From: Plasmopara viticola
Lineage: Eukaryota > Oomycota > Peronosporomycetes > Peronosporales > Peronosporaceae
DNA length: 64,000 nt
Assembly (NCBI GenBank): GCA_001695595.3
Contig: MBPM02000205.1
Coordinates: 1-64,000 of the forward strand
Reading direction: 5' to 3'
How positions within the stretch are numbered: the stretch's first letter is position 1; every line of letters starts with the position of its first letter. The position numbers and the translations under genes were made by a program. The notes beneath the pieces are model-generated. The model worked only from the letters and a program-made list of their open reading frames with translations. It did no database searches and had not been told where the DNA came from. Shown piece after piece: positions 44,261 to 56,364 of the stretch.

Positions 44261-45500
44261 TGGATAGGCAATGTGTGACTCTGTCACACATGGTAAAACT
44301 GAAATCCCCGCCCACGTGAATAAGTGTCTATCCGAACCCTCGACGAGGCTCCAAGATGAGTACATCTAACATTTTGCACACGCTAAAGCGCAATTTCTAC
44401 TGCTCGGAAGGCTTGATGGCTCTATGGGTATAAAGAAGTGACTGCATGCATTCCTGCTGCCAAACATCTAGAACGCGATCGGTGCCTGAGCTTTTCGAAC
44501 ATAGTCCATAATCGAAGACTCAGGCAGCATAGGCTCAGGTAGCCAGCCTTATGTATATGGAGTTTGGTTAGCTAAAAATTGTCAGCCCCGATGGGAAAGC
44601 GAACTTCCTATTTTTAATGAAGAAGGTGGAGATCGTGCATCGATCACAGACAACCAGATGCACGTGATATTTGCACCCTTTCAGCCTAAGAGACCAAACT
44701 TGGTGCTAAGTGCTCACCCGTGAAGCCACTCCACTGATGTGGTTGGTGCCTTAAAAAAAGGAGAGCAACATTTTTTGCGGCAAATTTAAAAGTCTGCCAA
44801 CTAACTCTTCTTTATCTACATAAGAGAAATGCACGAGTTTCATGGATATGTTCATGATCCGAGAAAATTGACGACTTCCACTACTGAAGCCAATCTTCAG
44901 CAAGTCAAGGTAACGTAAGTTTGTTCATTGACGTGGCAAATCTCTTGATGCCTTTTGACCGATTGTGCTCGATCGTGATAATTCGGAGATTCGCCTAGCA
45001 ATTACTAATATAGAGTGCAAACCGCACCCATGCAAGACGATATTTACATCACTTTTGAAAAGGAGTGCAGCCATAGATAGACTCGCTCGTCCGGAAACTT
45101 CCCAAGGATGGGCACTTTTTTGTCGGGTTGGAAATATTCGAGGGTGAATTTGTTCCTAATTGAAAAAGCAAGCCAACATCTAATTCTTTAACCACGATGA
45201 ATTGGGACTCATATTCTGTGCCTGTCTCAAAGGGGACTGGCGATGTAGATATTTGTCTTGCCCGAGAAATCAGAAGAAACCTGCCCCTAGAAGTAAGAAA
45301 AAACGTGTCGCCAGCGCTCTACTAAGAAACAATTTAATTCTTATGACGTATGTGTATATGAAGTAAATGCTTGAGCATCGTAGTCGTAAGCGCTTGACAG
45401 TTCTCGAAGAAAAATATGTAGTAGTCGACTGCTCAATGTCCAAACAATTCAAGTGATGCGAGTCTTAATAGTCTTTAAAGCGTTGCGCGCAGCATTTCCA
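44260..45500. repeat. Decayed interspersed repeat, second copy of the 26.77 kb family
   Basis: Aligned by eye with 26.77-27.6 kb over several blocks in the same order and orientation (CACATGGTAAAACTG, GAGTACATCTAAC, CATGGATATGTTCATGATCCGAGAA, GTCAAGGTAAC). It begins with a 21-bp inverted repeat. No coding motif remains. Confidence 0.4.
44271..44291. repeat. 21-bp inverted repeat (9-bp arms)
   Basis: ATGTGTGAC at 44271-44279, TCT, then GTCACACAT at 44283-44291. Perfect arms. It may mark an LTR or element edge (TGTG...CACA). Confidence 0.65.
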
Positions 45501-46880
45501 TAACTTAAGTCACGCTGGTAAAATTCTGAGCAAAAACCGCAAAAATAGGTCAGTTTCAGCTCAGCACGTTGAAAAAACGAAGCTTAAGTCTTAATGGTCG
45601 AAATAGACCTGATTGTGAAACTTCATAATTTCGACGGAATCCTTTTTTTTTTCAACAAGTATGACATAATCATAAGCATGCCGTGGCTAGAGAAGACCGA
45701 ACTTTAATTCAATCGACATGGCAAGACCATATGTGCCAGCCACCAGTTCTCACTTTTGTCGGTCATTTCCCCAGTGTAAAGTTCCTAAGAATCAAAGCGT
45801 CGAAAAACATACGTCCAGATTAGATAAGGGAGGCATACAAGGTAACTGTGACGACGCTTCAAGTCTTCTTTAGCAGTCATTTTTTGTAGCAATATGGCTG
45901 CAGAGGACGATAAAGAGATAATCCTCTGAATGAGGAAATCTATAGCATCAGCTGCGAGAAATAAATACCCGCAAACACGATGTCCACAAGACACCGTGGG
46001 TAACCTACTTCCGCAGGTAGGTATGAATGCACCATCAGCTGCACGTATTGAGGCTCAGCTTGAGAAAGGAGGAGTTACAATCAGTGTCGGGAGCGACCCC
46101 GTAGTTGACAAAGATAAGTAATCCACAAAAATTACCGGCAATCTGCTGCAGCCGGAGCGCTCCGAATGAAGCCGTGTCGGAGAAACTGAAATTGCAGGAT
46201 GAAAGCTACTGAGTTCTTGTCTGAATACCAAAAACAATTCACAGGTTGTGTTTCTAGATATAGACACCTCACTTGGGAGAACCCCCCCCGCTTCGGACGA
46301 AGTAATCTTACATTAGCCTTGTTGGAACCAAGTGCTGCTTTGACTCATACGTCTGTATAATTACAAGGATTCAGTGTTTTCGTTATCTTTAAAAAAAACT
46401 TGTTTAACATACTATTAGGGTTCCCGCTAAATAATAGACCAAGATACAAATTTGACCTCGTGCCAGGCACAAAATTATGTTAAGAGGCATCGGCCACTGC
46501 CGCGAGAGCAGTGTGAGCTCATTACTCCTTATTTGCCGAAAAAGCAAAGATCAAAAGGATGCGGGACTTAAAATCTTAGCAATCGCCACCGGCTTTTTGT
46601 TGTTAGAAGCGAACAAAATTAGCGACTGGTTTGTGTATACTAAAAGCAGAGTATTTTCGCGAAAATTCGATTTCGAGAAAAGAAAAGCTTTTAGCAGCAT
46701 GTTTGAAAGCAAGCTATATAGTGAATTGGGTTTTATTAATATATAGTACAAAAGTTAAAATGATGTCGCAAAAGCTTTTGAGGTTTCGTAGACCTTAGTC
46801 GCCGGTCACGCAACTGATTTTAGCCATTAAAGGCTTCACTTACATACTCGTATGGCATATTAACCCACACCCAGCCGAAA
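45500..46880. other. Mostly empty; one 89-codon frame at 46477-46746
   Basis: The plus-strand frame at 46477 starts with ATG and ends with a helical, WY-like stretch (KISDWFVYTKSRVF, then FSSMFESKLYSELG). It recalls the C-terminal WY modules of RxLR proteins, but it has no signal peptide or RxLR, so it could be an effector fragment or chance. The rest shows nothing. Confidence 0.25.
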
Positions 46881-47700
46881 GGAGAGCAATCGGCTCTGAA
46901 CACTCGTTCAATTCACTTTAGACAAGTTTTCGAGATCATGACGACCAAACCTTATATGTTCAGATTGCAAGATGTCTTTGTGATGTAGAAAACTAAAGCC
47001 CTCGGCTGCTTTGTAATCCGCAATAAGAGTTCGGCAGACCCAGAAACAGTAAACATTGTCTTATTTTGGCCTAAGTCACGTTTCAAAGGGTCTAAGGAAG
47101 TGGGTGAGACTAGGCAAATAATTGCACAAGTACAGTGCTATGCGGACCTCGTAAAAACCTTGTCCGATCGAACAAACAAGAACATTAAGTGATTGTGGAG
47201 TTATCAACGAAATGTTGTTTAAATCATCAAAGAATTTATTCAGCAACTTGAGTTTTGGTATTGACGGACAATACAAGCTGTTAGGCGCCGTTTGCGATAC
47301 ATTTCAATTGCTTTTGGCTGTGTACTTTTTTTTGTGAGAATGAATGCAAGTGAGCTATCCTACTTTAGAACAGCTGCTTAGCGGAACGATCTAGTTCGTG
47401 ACAAAGGGTTACTGACCATGAAGTACGCTCTGATGAAGCTCTGAGTGCTTCTTGTATCCTCTAAGTCTTTTGTGGTCCGTACAGATCATGCATATCAAAG
47501 ATTGACTATAAAATATGACACTCGCGTTGAGATACAAGTCTATTAAATCCAATGTGCTTATCGATGCGCTTTCGCGCACGGCAAATTGTAAGGTGGTCCC
47601 TATAAGCAAGTCTGGAATCTGACAAGCGCATCTTTCTTCGCTTAGGTTTGTTATGTGAGACAAGTTTTCTTACAAAAAAATTAAAGAAGTCGAAAAAATT
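46880..47700 (+). mobile_element. Ty3/gypsy pol relic B, plus strand (RNase H end)
   Basis: Plus-strand words FGIDGQYKL near 47250, MKYALMKL near 47420 and KSNVLIDALSRT near 47545 match the end of the gypsy RNase H domain (VKYKPGKENVVADALSR). It aligns with 30.05-30.45 kb. Stops occur throughout. Confidence 0.6.
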
Positions 47701-49530
47701 CAATTAAATATGATCACCAGGGTAAGGGATACGATTGCATTCACACGAGATAAACAAAAGAAATATATCGATTAAGGTGGAAGTAAAACATTTCGGTCTG
47801 TGTATAAGAGGGTTTAAGTCATAGTTGGATACAAGATCTAGTTTTTGAAAGGGAAATTCGGTATTTTGGAGCAAACTCAAACAATGTTTTATCGGACTTC
47901 TTATGGCTTTGAAAGACTCGGTTCGGTGTGCCATCGGCCTTCCCAAGACAATTTTGACGCGCTATTGTGACAACAATTCTCTGGACTTCAAGCCTTATAT
48001 TCAAGGTGAGGCTTTTTAGCGTCTTATCGAAGCCTCGCCTCGCACTAGGTTGTGCTTTCACGTGAGGTTTGGGTTGCCAATCAGCGGCGTATAAAATCCA
48101 TTTGTATTAGATGAAGCTGTAGGACCGTGTACCCATGGAGCTGTGCACTTTGCGCGGTTAGTCCTTTTCGAAGCCCTTTCAAAACCAAGGCAAGCAACTT
48201 CCCGATATGGTTCGGAGACCTTATAGTGAGCCACGAGGCGATCGATCTGACTGTGGAAGCTCGTCAACCATATTGCTAAGGTAATCCATCTCTTCCTCAA
48301 AGGTCTAAGGACGTTTGAGTAAGTGGCGGTCAGATAACGAGAGTCAAGAGCGTACACTCGGTCGCACAGAACTGCTACTCCTCATGTAGAAGTCGTAAGG
48401 TCAGAACGAAAGCAACCTTCTGCCGTACTACATGGCCGTCAATATCAGCGGCTTTACAACGTAAAATACGTGATAAAAGAAAAGTGCTCTTTTGGGTGTC
48501 AGCAGCTTTTTTAAGGAGAGTTGCTGTTTTTCTACTTCAAATTCCCGTGGGGGCCATCAATTTGACTCTAACACGACCGACCGACCGAAAGCTGTTGCGA
48601 TCAGGAAATAGAAGTTGAATGCAATTTGTATGTGGGCCACGGTTTTTTAGTCGCGAAAAATGAATGACTCTATATCTGCACTTACGTTTTTTGCGTCGTT
48701 ATTTTAAAGTCGAAACACATCAAAGGGAAGTCATCTTCGACCCAATCAGTTAAACAATTGCATTTAGTCTCACGGACGTAGTGTGTTTTGTCCGAGGTGG
48801 TGAAATTTCAAGACGCAAAAAATTTGGTTTAGGTCGCTCGATTTCGGATAGGGAAAGATGTTAGCCGATCCCATGAAAAACTTTAACTGAACTAAGTGGT
48901 GACAGTGCCTATCTCCATACTGGCTGTAGGTGACGCATACAGAGTACCATGAAAAATTTGGTTTGCTTCACTCGAGTTAAGCTATGAGCCGTGACCACAA
49001 AATCTCGGGATTATAAATCTTTATTTCTCATGACGTGGCGTTACGATTGTGCTTATTGAGCAACCCAGTCGTCATTTACCAACACAGTGTGCTCACGCTG
49101 TCTTTAGATGCGTACAACTTACACCAGGAAAGAAAAAAATTCTAGGCAAAAGTATAAAAAACAAGCTAAACATTGAGATTCAGTCTGACCGTCGGGTCTG
49201 TGGAAAATCACATAGCTTACTGTGGATATTTCGACTCTGATGATAAGCCCCTTGGAATCAACCTTCAAGGAGAGATACGGAAGTGGGGGGTGTTGGTCCA
49301 ACCTATCTAGATTTGAAATTATAATTTTTTTAAAGACACGATTGAGGAACAGCTCTGATACTTTAAAACCATTGACCGTGTCCGAGCGACCCCGTTTAGA
49401 CCACTTTGCTCAATTAATCGCGATACATACGCTGTCTGCCAAGTCTTTTGACAGGCTAGACAAACAAGCCAATGGTGCAGTTGTATTTGGCAAGGATTCT
49501 ACTTTTAGCACAGTCTACACGTAAGCACAT
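47700..49530. other. Retroelement-derived desert, no gene recognised
   Basis: A minus-strand frame at 48058-48357 has no motif. Broken in all frames otherwise. Confidence 0.4.
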
Positions 49531-51070
49531 ATGTGAAAACTCATTTGTTCACATTTTGTGAGTGCTTATCGTTTTTTCTCGACCGACATGGCTACCAAGC
49601 AATGTATTGTGCGCCTAAAAAGCGATACACTCTTTTACATATTCACCACGTGTTGGGTCACCATGATATGATAGGTCCGGTATCCACCGAAAGCCGATGT
49701 TGCCTTGCGCTTAATTCAAACGACACTTTTTGTTCAAGTCTTTTAGCTTGACGCTCTCAGAAGCATACAGCAGAGCTGTATACATGTCATCTGATAAATA
49801 CAAAGCATAAATTAGCTTTATTATAGACGAGGTCGTCATTGTGAGGAGTCCAGCAGACGCAATTATGCATTAGCCAAAGCACTTTGCTAATCTTTTTCCT
49901 TCTTCAACTCAATTTTATACTGCAAAAAGAAGAAAGAGTATCGGACCAATCATTGTGAGCAAGTGTATCACCGTGCGTAGTTCCATCATTCAGCCGATGC
50001 TGCTGGCGGAGCCCGTTTAGGAAGGCTTCAAAAATGTCGTCGCGTATACCTGCTTAAAGATATCATATCTTTCTTTACCTCCATGTTTGTCTCGGGCGTA
50101 ATTAATTCAGATTTCTCCTAGGGACCAAGATCATGTGGCGGCTATAGACGTTCCTCAAGTTGAAATAGATCTGGCAGAAAATTTTGAGGATTTCTAAAAC
50201 ATGCAGTTTTTTTTTGGCCTTGACATGAAAAGGTATGACTCGATCTTGGATCTTGGAGATGCCGCGACCAAAAGTGCACGTGCCCTGAATTGGCACGGCT
50301 ATAATTGTCATCCGGGCCATAAAGGGTCATGTTAACACCTCTGTTGTGCATACATGATCAGTATAGTTCGCATTACCGACCCTTGCTCGCGTGTCGAATT
50401 CTTTTCAAAAAGCAAGTCTTGTGTATTGAAGGTTAGGCCTGCTTCTAGCTTGGTACGGTAGCTAAGTTTTGTAAAGATCTCGAGCGGCGCAGAAAAAATC
50501 TGAAGCTGACAAGAGCACACTCAACTGTTCGCATTGTTTCTATTGTAAGCAGACTAGCTCTTCTCTGTAGTCTGGAGCTGCCGAGTTTTTAGGCATTTAC
50601 CCGATATCGCTTTTCAATGTCTATTTGCGATGGTACAATTTTAATGACAACATATGTTGCGTCGTAGACGACACTTATTTATCGTTTTGAAATCGGCAAA
50701 GCCAGGATAGGCGCCGGTAAGAGATTTTTGTCAAATGCTTCTCCGTTTAAGGCATCTCGAACCCGCCTTTTAATCCTCCGAATAAATTTGGTAAGCGCCT
50801 CAATACTTCGGTGCAATTTGCGCCCTTAACCAATGGGATGTACGCATCTGCAATGGCGTAGAGCTTTTTCAAACTCATTAGCTTTGTCACCTATTGCAGG
50901 TGAACAATGGTTTCTTCACGCTTCTAATCCCGTGCCCTGCTCGGCTATGGACTGAACTGACCATAATAGTATTCGCCCTGTGAGGTCTAAGCAATTGCGT
51001 TACCAGACAAAATATTGTTGCAGGTGCGTTTAAAAGATCTGAAGGCATATTGAGCTACTACCATAATGTA
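49530..51070 (-). mobile_element. Second minus-strand gypsy relic, related to 35.2-36.0 kb
   Basis: DNA words near 49750-49850 (CATACAGCAGAGC, CATGTCATCTGATAAAT, ACGAGGTCGTCATTGTGAG) match 35310-35390. ATATTGTTGCAGGTGCGTTTAAAAG near 51010 matches ATTGTTGCAGGCGCACCCAAACG near 35965. By that relation this is the RT region of a minus-strand gypsy element, too decayed to read as protein. Confidence 0.45.
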
Positions 51071-53100
51071 TAATATGGTAGTAGCTAAACAGGCCTTAGC
51101 TCAAGAGATTGAGAGGCTGACAATATATGTCGGATAAGCCAACTAAATAATACATTAATCAATCTGCCATGTTGTTTTGTATCACAGCTTTTTTCGGAAT
51201 CAGCAACTGTGCCAAGATGGTGGACGCATAAAGTTTATTGTACAAGTAGAGGTCGTGCTGTTTTTTGTATGGCTTTCTAGCACAGAAAGGCATACGACGG
51301 TGAAGTATGCGACGACTTCCTCTTTCAGACAAATTTTGTTTTGTTTCACACAAGAGGTCTGGCGTCACACTATTCCTTTCGTCGAGGTCACGCCTTTTTT
51401 GTCCTCGGTAATCAAGAAAACTTGCTGACGGATACCAATGGATTCGGTCGAATTTGTGCATTGACTGCTTTTTTTCAAACTACTTCAACTATTGGTGACA
51501 GAAAGTAATGTTTCATTAAAATAAGTAAAGATTGCTGTCAACTTTTCAAGACTCTCCAAACATTGCCATGAACGTTTCAATTTATCCATAGAGGGCATCC
51601 ATTGACAGAGTTTGTTCTATGCTGATCTTGCGCCGCTATCTCATTTAAAGCCGGTCACTGTCGTCCCCCAACATGCCTACTTCAAAGATTCCCGTTCATT
51701 ACGAGATAGCTGTTCAATAAGTGCCACGCGTCTTCGTCATCCCTTTGTTTGGCTGACGGTGGTGGTAAGACATTTTTGTGTCGGATCGATGTTGACACGA
51801 TTGTACGTCGACGTACCGGATCTCCATTCACGTACGACAAAGAACCCCACGAAATGGTCCCGAATTAGAAAAACATCAGCCATTTCACGCACATCACAAA
51901 GCAGCGCCCCACGTGCCTTAACCTTCGATCGACTTAATTATGTCTGACACACACGGCGAGCACTGGCTACGAGTATGTTGCGTACCACTACCTGCGTACA
52001 AAGAAGGCACCTCCCAGATATCTCGACTTCTCACCGACCATGTCACGCCATCTAGCAAGTACTGTCCGCGACGATTATTGCTCAGTGGGTAACGTGCGAC
52101 CTCACGGGCATCGTCAGGGCGTGCACTCAATGGCTTGGCTTCCAGCCAAACATATATCGTTTACGTAGTGAGTGCCATTCTCTTCCCAATTTGATTACGT
52201 GCGATGTATCATGCATTGAAAGGGTCTCGCTCTTAATGCTTTGGCTGAAAGCCGATAACGCCCTTTACGGAATATTGAGATAACTTCTTTGTTAACCACA
52301 CCTCAGTGATCAGGACATGCAGCAATAGGGTCTCGTCCATTGTGCCTTAATTCATGCTGATTGTGGTAAACATCGAGTGCTACGTCTTACAAGCATCGCT
52401 CAATGGTCAGCTCACACAGATTTAGATTTCGGTCGCTCTACCTTGGCTTGATGCTAGTCGTGCTTTCATCGGTGTGCAGCGAATGCTATATCCTACGTAT
52501 ATTGCTTGGTGAGCTTATGTGCCACTCCTCATTTCAAACTCTCCTAAAAACAAAAAAGATTTTTCGAATATTTTTCAGTGTATTATTAAATTCGAAGGGG
52601 CTGATTTTTGGCCATTACTACGTCTTGATGTTTCAAAACAGTTGTGTGGTTTTGTCACATGAAGTATTTAAAATTTATATTTGATAATGTATTCTTTTAA
52701 AAAAGAATGATATGCGTGAGAAAGATCTATTCCAAGCAAAAGAACCGTAGACGTCAGATATTCTATAGTGAAAGTGATTCATTTAATGAAAAAACAAATA
52801 GGTAACGTCCACTTAGGACGCATATTTTAATGACCAATTAGTTTGATGGAAACAAACACACATAAAATCTGATAAGTAGAGTTGAGCTTTGGCTTGATCC
52901 TTCCAGCTCAAGAAACTGCTTCTAAACTCTTTGCGCCTGATTGCTTCGATTTACGCTCGCAGCTCGCCGAATTTTTCGTTTTATTCAGATGTTTATATAT
53001 TGAGGCATTAAGTAATAAACTGACAATAATAATGCAAACCTATATAACCCATAGACAATTTTTGTTTTGTTAATATTGACAGTAGCTAAACGTTCAAACA
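51070..53100. other. No gene recognised
   Basis: Frames of 90-111 codons at 51612 and 52403 (plus) lack motifs and are probably chance. The 51.9-52.15 kb part is GC-richer and could be old LTR or transposon sequence. Confidence 0.35.
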
Positions 53101-53110
53101 TAAACGTTAA

Positions 53111-53436
53111 TTTTTTTGGAAAAGGTTGGGGTGACGCCCTCCTTCCAAGCGCGGGGGCTAAATGCTCGCGCGCTTCGGGCAGGTGCTCTCGGGCATCTGC
53201 AGGTCTCTAACGAGTCTCACCCTCGACGCGACGGTCTCCAGCACTAGGGCGCCACCTGGGCTCTTACCAAGTCAGAACTACACAAAATAATGGAAGACCC
53301 TCACGGCCTCGGGGCTGGCTGCACTGCCCGCCGAACGAGACCCGACATATGCGGACACCACTCTATGCCGTGGACTAGCCATAGAGCCTAGCACGTGCAT
53401 AACTTGGCAACGCGATAACGTAGTACAATACAATAC
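53111..53436 (+). mobile_element. Short LINE-derived non-autonomous element, copy 4
   Basis: Same family as at 11.7 and 38.1 kb, here in plus orientation. It starts TTTTTTTGGAAAAGG and ends with an ACAAT-type tail. It is flanked by a 9-bp duplication AAACGTTAA at 53102-53110 and 53437-53445. The internal junctions are identical to the other copies. Confidence 0.92.
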
Positions 53437-53449
53437 AAACGTTAAATGT

Positions 53450-56055
53450 GGAGATTACTTCTATTGAGATTCGGAGGATGCTATTTATGGCATCCTCTGA
53501 AATCCTAAAAGTTTTTAAACAAACGATAAACACTTAAAAAAAAAACGTCCAATTAAAATCATAAACATTTACACAGGCACCGTGCTTTAAGTTACTTATT
53601 ATCAATCGACAAATCGTGCATGGAGTTCACAGAAAGCCGTCGTTGTAGGGGCAGTTAACGCTTTAACAGACATCTTACACCACGTACATGCTTCTGAATA
53701 AAAAGACGAACACAAAAAATGATTTTTTGGCTCACACAGAATCTGTATACGACGCACTTCGTCTCTTATTTAAGTACGCAGGAAGGCGTACAATGGTGGT
53801 TTGGAGTGATCTGAGCTTGCACAGACAACATTCACTAGAAAAATCGATCTGGAGCTAATCTTGACTTGGTAAAATATTTGCTTTTCAACGATCTACTCGC
53901 CATTGTAAGCTTTAAAATTAATTTAAATTAGCGTACTTACGCATGACACTAATGTTGTAAGAAGTGTTTATTTTTCTAATCAGAAATGTTCAATGCTACA
54001 CAACATACCGTCCAACCTCCCGCCAAGGTAAACTCACAGTATTTGATGGGTGTTAGCGATCCTGCCAACTTGCAAACACGGCAAAGCCCTCAGTAGTCCA
54101 TATTTTATCGGAGAGCCCCGGCAGTCGGGAGTGCAGTGTAGGTTGAAGGCCTCACTAATTCTGCGACTTATGAAGAGTCAGCGGTGTACTGTCCATATCG
54201 ATAACTTTTTATTGGCTTAGCGATGGGTACAGTGGTGCCATCGAAGTAGCTTTTCTACTCAGTGGTGGCGTGTATTAGGGTCAATGGCCTTCGTTCAATA
54301 CTGTAGTTTTCTGAGTCGAAGATCTCTGTCTGCGTGACTCCAAGAGTTATTAATTGTTTATTAATGTAATTTTAAGATCTTTTGAGCTTCGAAATGTGAA
54401 ATAACTAGGTTCATATGTACCTTCGAATTATGTACTCCTCGTCGGTCAGCTACTACGAAGTAGTATATTCTGCTAGGCTTTAAAACATCATGTTACTTGT
54501 ACAACACAAGATCGTAGACCATCCAATTAGTTTGACACATGCTGGACTTGTGCAACCCTCTGTTTCACTCCCCTTAGATTTAAGTCATACGAGTTGAGTT
54601 TTTTCTTTTGATTACAATGTCCAACAGACATCCCGTTGTGCATCTTTAAAGTCTACACAACTAATTGAATAAGCCTCAAAAAATAATCCAGCTTTCAGAC
54701 CTTGACTCAAACTATTGGCTTGTCGTCCGCTTTAAAAGCATCGTTGGAGTCTGATACCAACTGCATTTAAAAATACATGTCCAATGTATTTGCAGTATTA
54801 AATTCTGCCTTTTTCAGATGCCGAAATTCCGCTTGATCTGACTGTAAGATCTCATAGCCAAAGAAGTCTTAGCGAACTTCATCAAACGTTTGAAAAGCAT
54901 CCAGTACTCTATGTTGGTCAACCTGCGCAACATAATTAATCAAACCAAAAAAATGCAGCAACTGAGCTAAACATTTTGGGCAAGAATTGTCTCTGTCTCG
55001 AGGGGTGCGAGGCAAGTGACTTGCTTGCGGAGTAGTACGACTACGTTCCTGAGGCTCGATATTCATCGAAACATCTGAGAGGTGAAACTTTCAGTGCATA
55101 TATTAGCAAAAAAAGCTGAGGTCGGTGGCGCTAGATTCTGCCGGCATCTGAGTTGCGACAGCCAGTCGTCGGTCAAGAAAGTTTGCGAACATTTAAGATC
55201 CTACTTTGAAGATGTGTTGGTGCCCTAAGCAGAGCTCATCCTGAAATTCTTGGCGATCACTACAGATCACAGAACGATAACCCGTTAACTTTCGACACAT
55301 AAACTTCAGCCGAGCTATCTGGTCATTAACATTGCACGCCAACTTTGCTCGAGTGGCTTTAAATTGAGATGAGATAGAATAGCTAATTGTTTTTTTAAAT
55401 CCGATGATTCTATCAAAATTTGTCAGCATTCAACGCTACATGATACAAGAGCAATTTGCAGTGATGGCAACAATTCTTCATTCTTTCGAGCCGCCAAACG
55501 AGCACAGTTTAACCCGTTCGCTGAGCAATCCTTGTTATCGTAGCTTCGATGCTATTAGCACCCATGATACCTTTCGAGTGATTGCAGTCGAATCGTCGGG
55601 CATAAAGTAATAATTCGCCCGCAAATCTGAAATTAAGCACGACAATTGTGCTGTAACTACATATCTTCCTTTCGAACCGCATGGCGATTACTAAAAGTTT
55701 TAGATTGTACAATATCGAAGGTCTGCAAAGAGCAGGTGTGGAGTACGTGGGGAGCGCAATCAGGTTACGGGTCCCTCGCATGAGCGCCGTGATGACATAC
55801 ACTCTTGAGAGTGTACTACTCAAGTCAAGGTGACATATGGAGGTGAGCGTGTACGAGCCCCAGGCTCAAAATATGGTCTCGAACCTTGTCGAAGGTATTC
55901 TTGTGAGTCACGCACATTGGTAATATTGTTACTTCATCTGGCATACGCCTTGTCAACTTTCATTATGAAGGCAATACTTAGTACTGAAGGATAAAAAAAG
56001 CAGTACCTTATTATTGTATTCAAGTAGAGAATACTGTGCCAAAAAATAGTCGTAT
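53450..56055. other. No gene recognised
   Basis: AT-rich, broken in all frames. Minus-strand pieces at 54869-55066 and 55193-55429 may belong to the gypsy relic that follows but have no clear motif. Confidence 0.4.
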
Positions 56056-56059
56056 AGCT

Positions 56060-56362
56060 TTAGCCCCACAGGGGGAATGACTGATATAGTTTGTCAATGT
56101 TAAGTATTGTCGACATACTCTCCCGCTTCCACTGAGTAATAGCTACAATAGCCCTGCTGAAGTGGGAGCACGAGCATTTCGATGCGCGGGCTGCCAGTGT
56201 CCTCCAGCAATCCAAAGTCAAAGCCGACTCGCTTGTGAACTTCCAGCAGTCGACTGGTAATAACAGTCCTTTCGACAGAGTTGATGTATTAGCCGCGGAT
56301 CTATATTTCTGCCTTATATCCTCACAAACTTTGCACCTTGCTTGTGGATGTGGTGCCACCAA
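56060..56362 (-). mobile_element. Ty3/gypsy integrase fragment (zinc-binding to early core)
   Basis: A 100-codon minus-strand frame reads ARCKVCEDIRQKY, then LLPVDCWKFTSESALTL. This fits the CxxCQ zinc half followed by the LPVPxxCWxxVSMDF start of the gypsy integrase core. The first catalytic Asp is not preserved in this frame. It is an isolated relic; no other part of the element could be placed. Confidence 0.4.
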
Positions 56363-56364
56363 TA

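Noticed and set aside
51612..52130. Overlapping plus and minus frames of 70-111 codons as genes
   Set aside because: No motif, starts not convincing, and the region resembles old repeat DNA.
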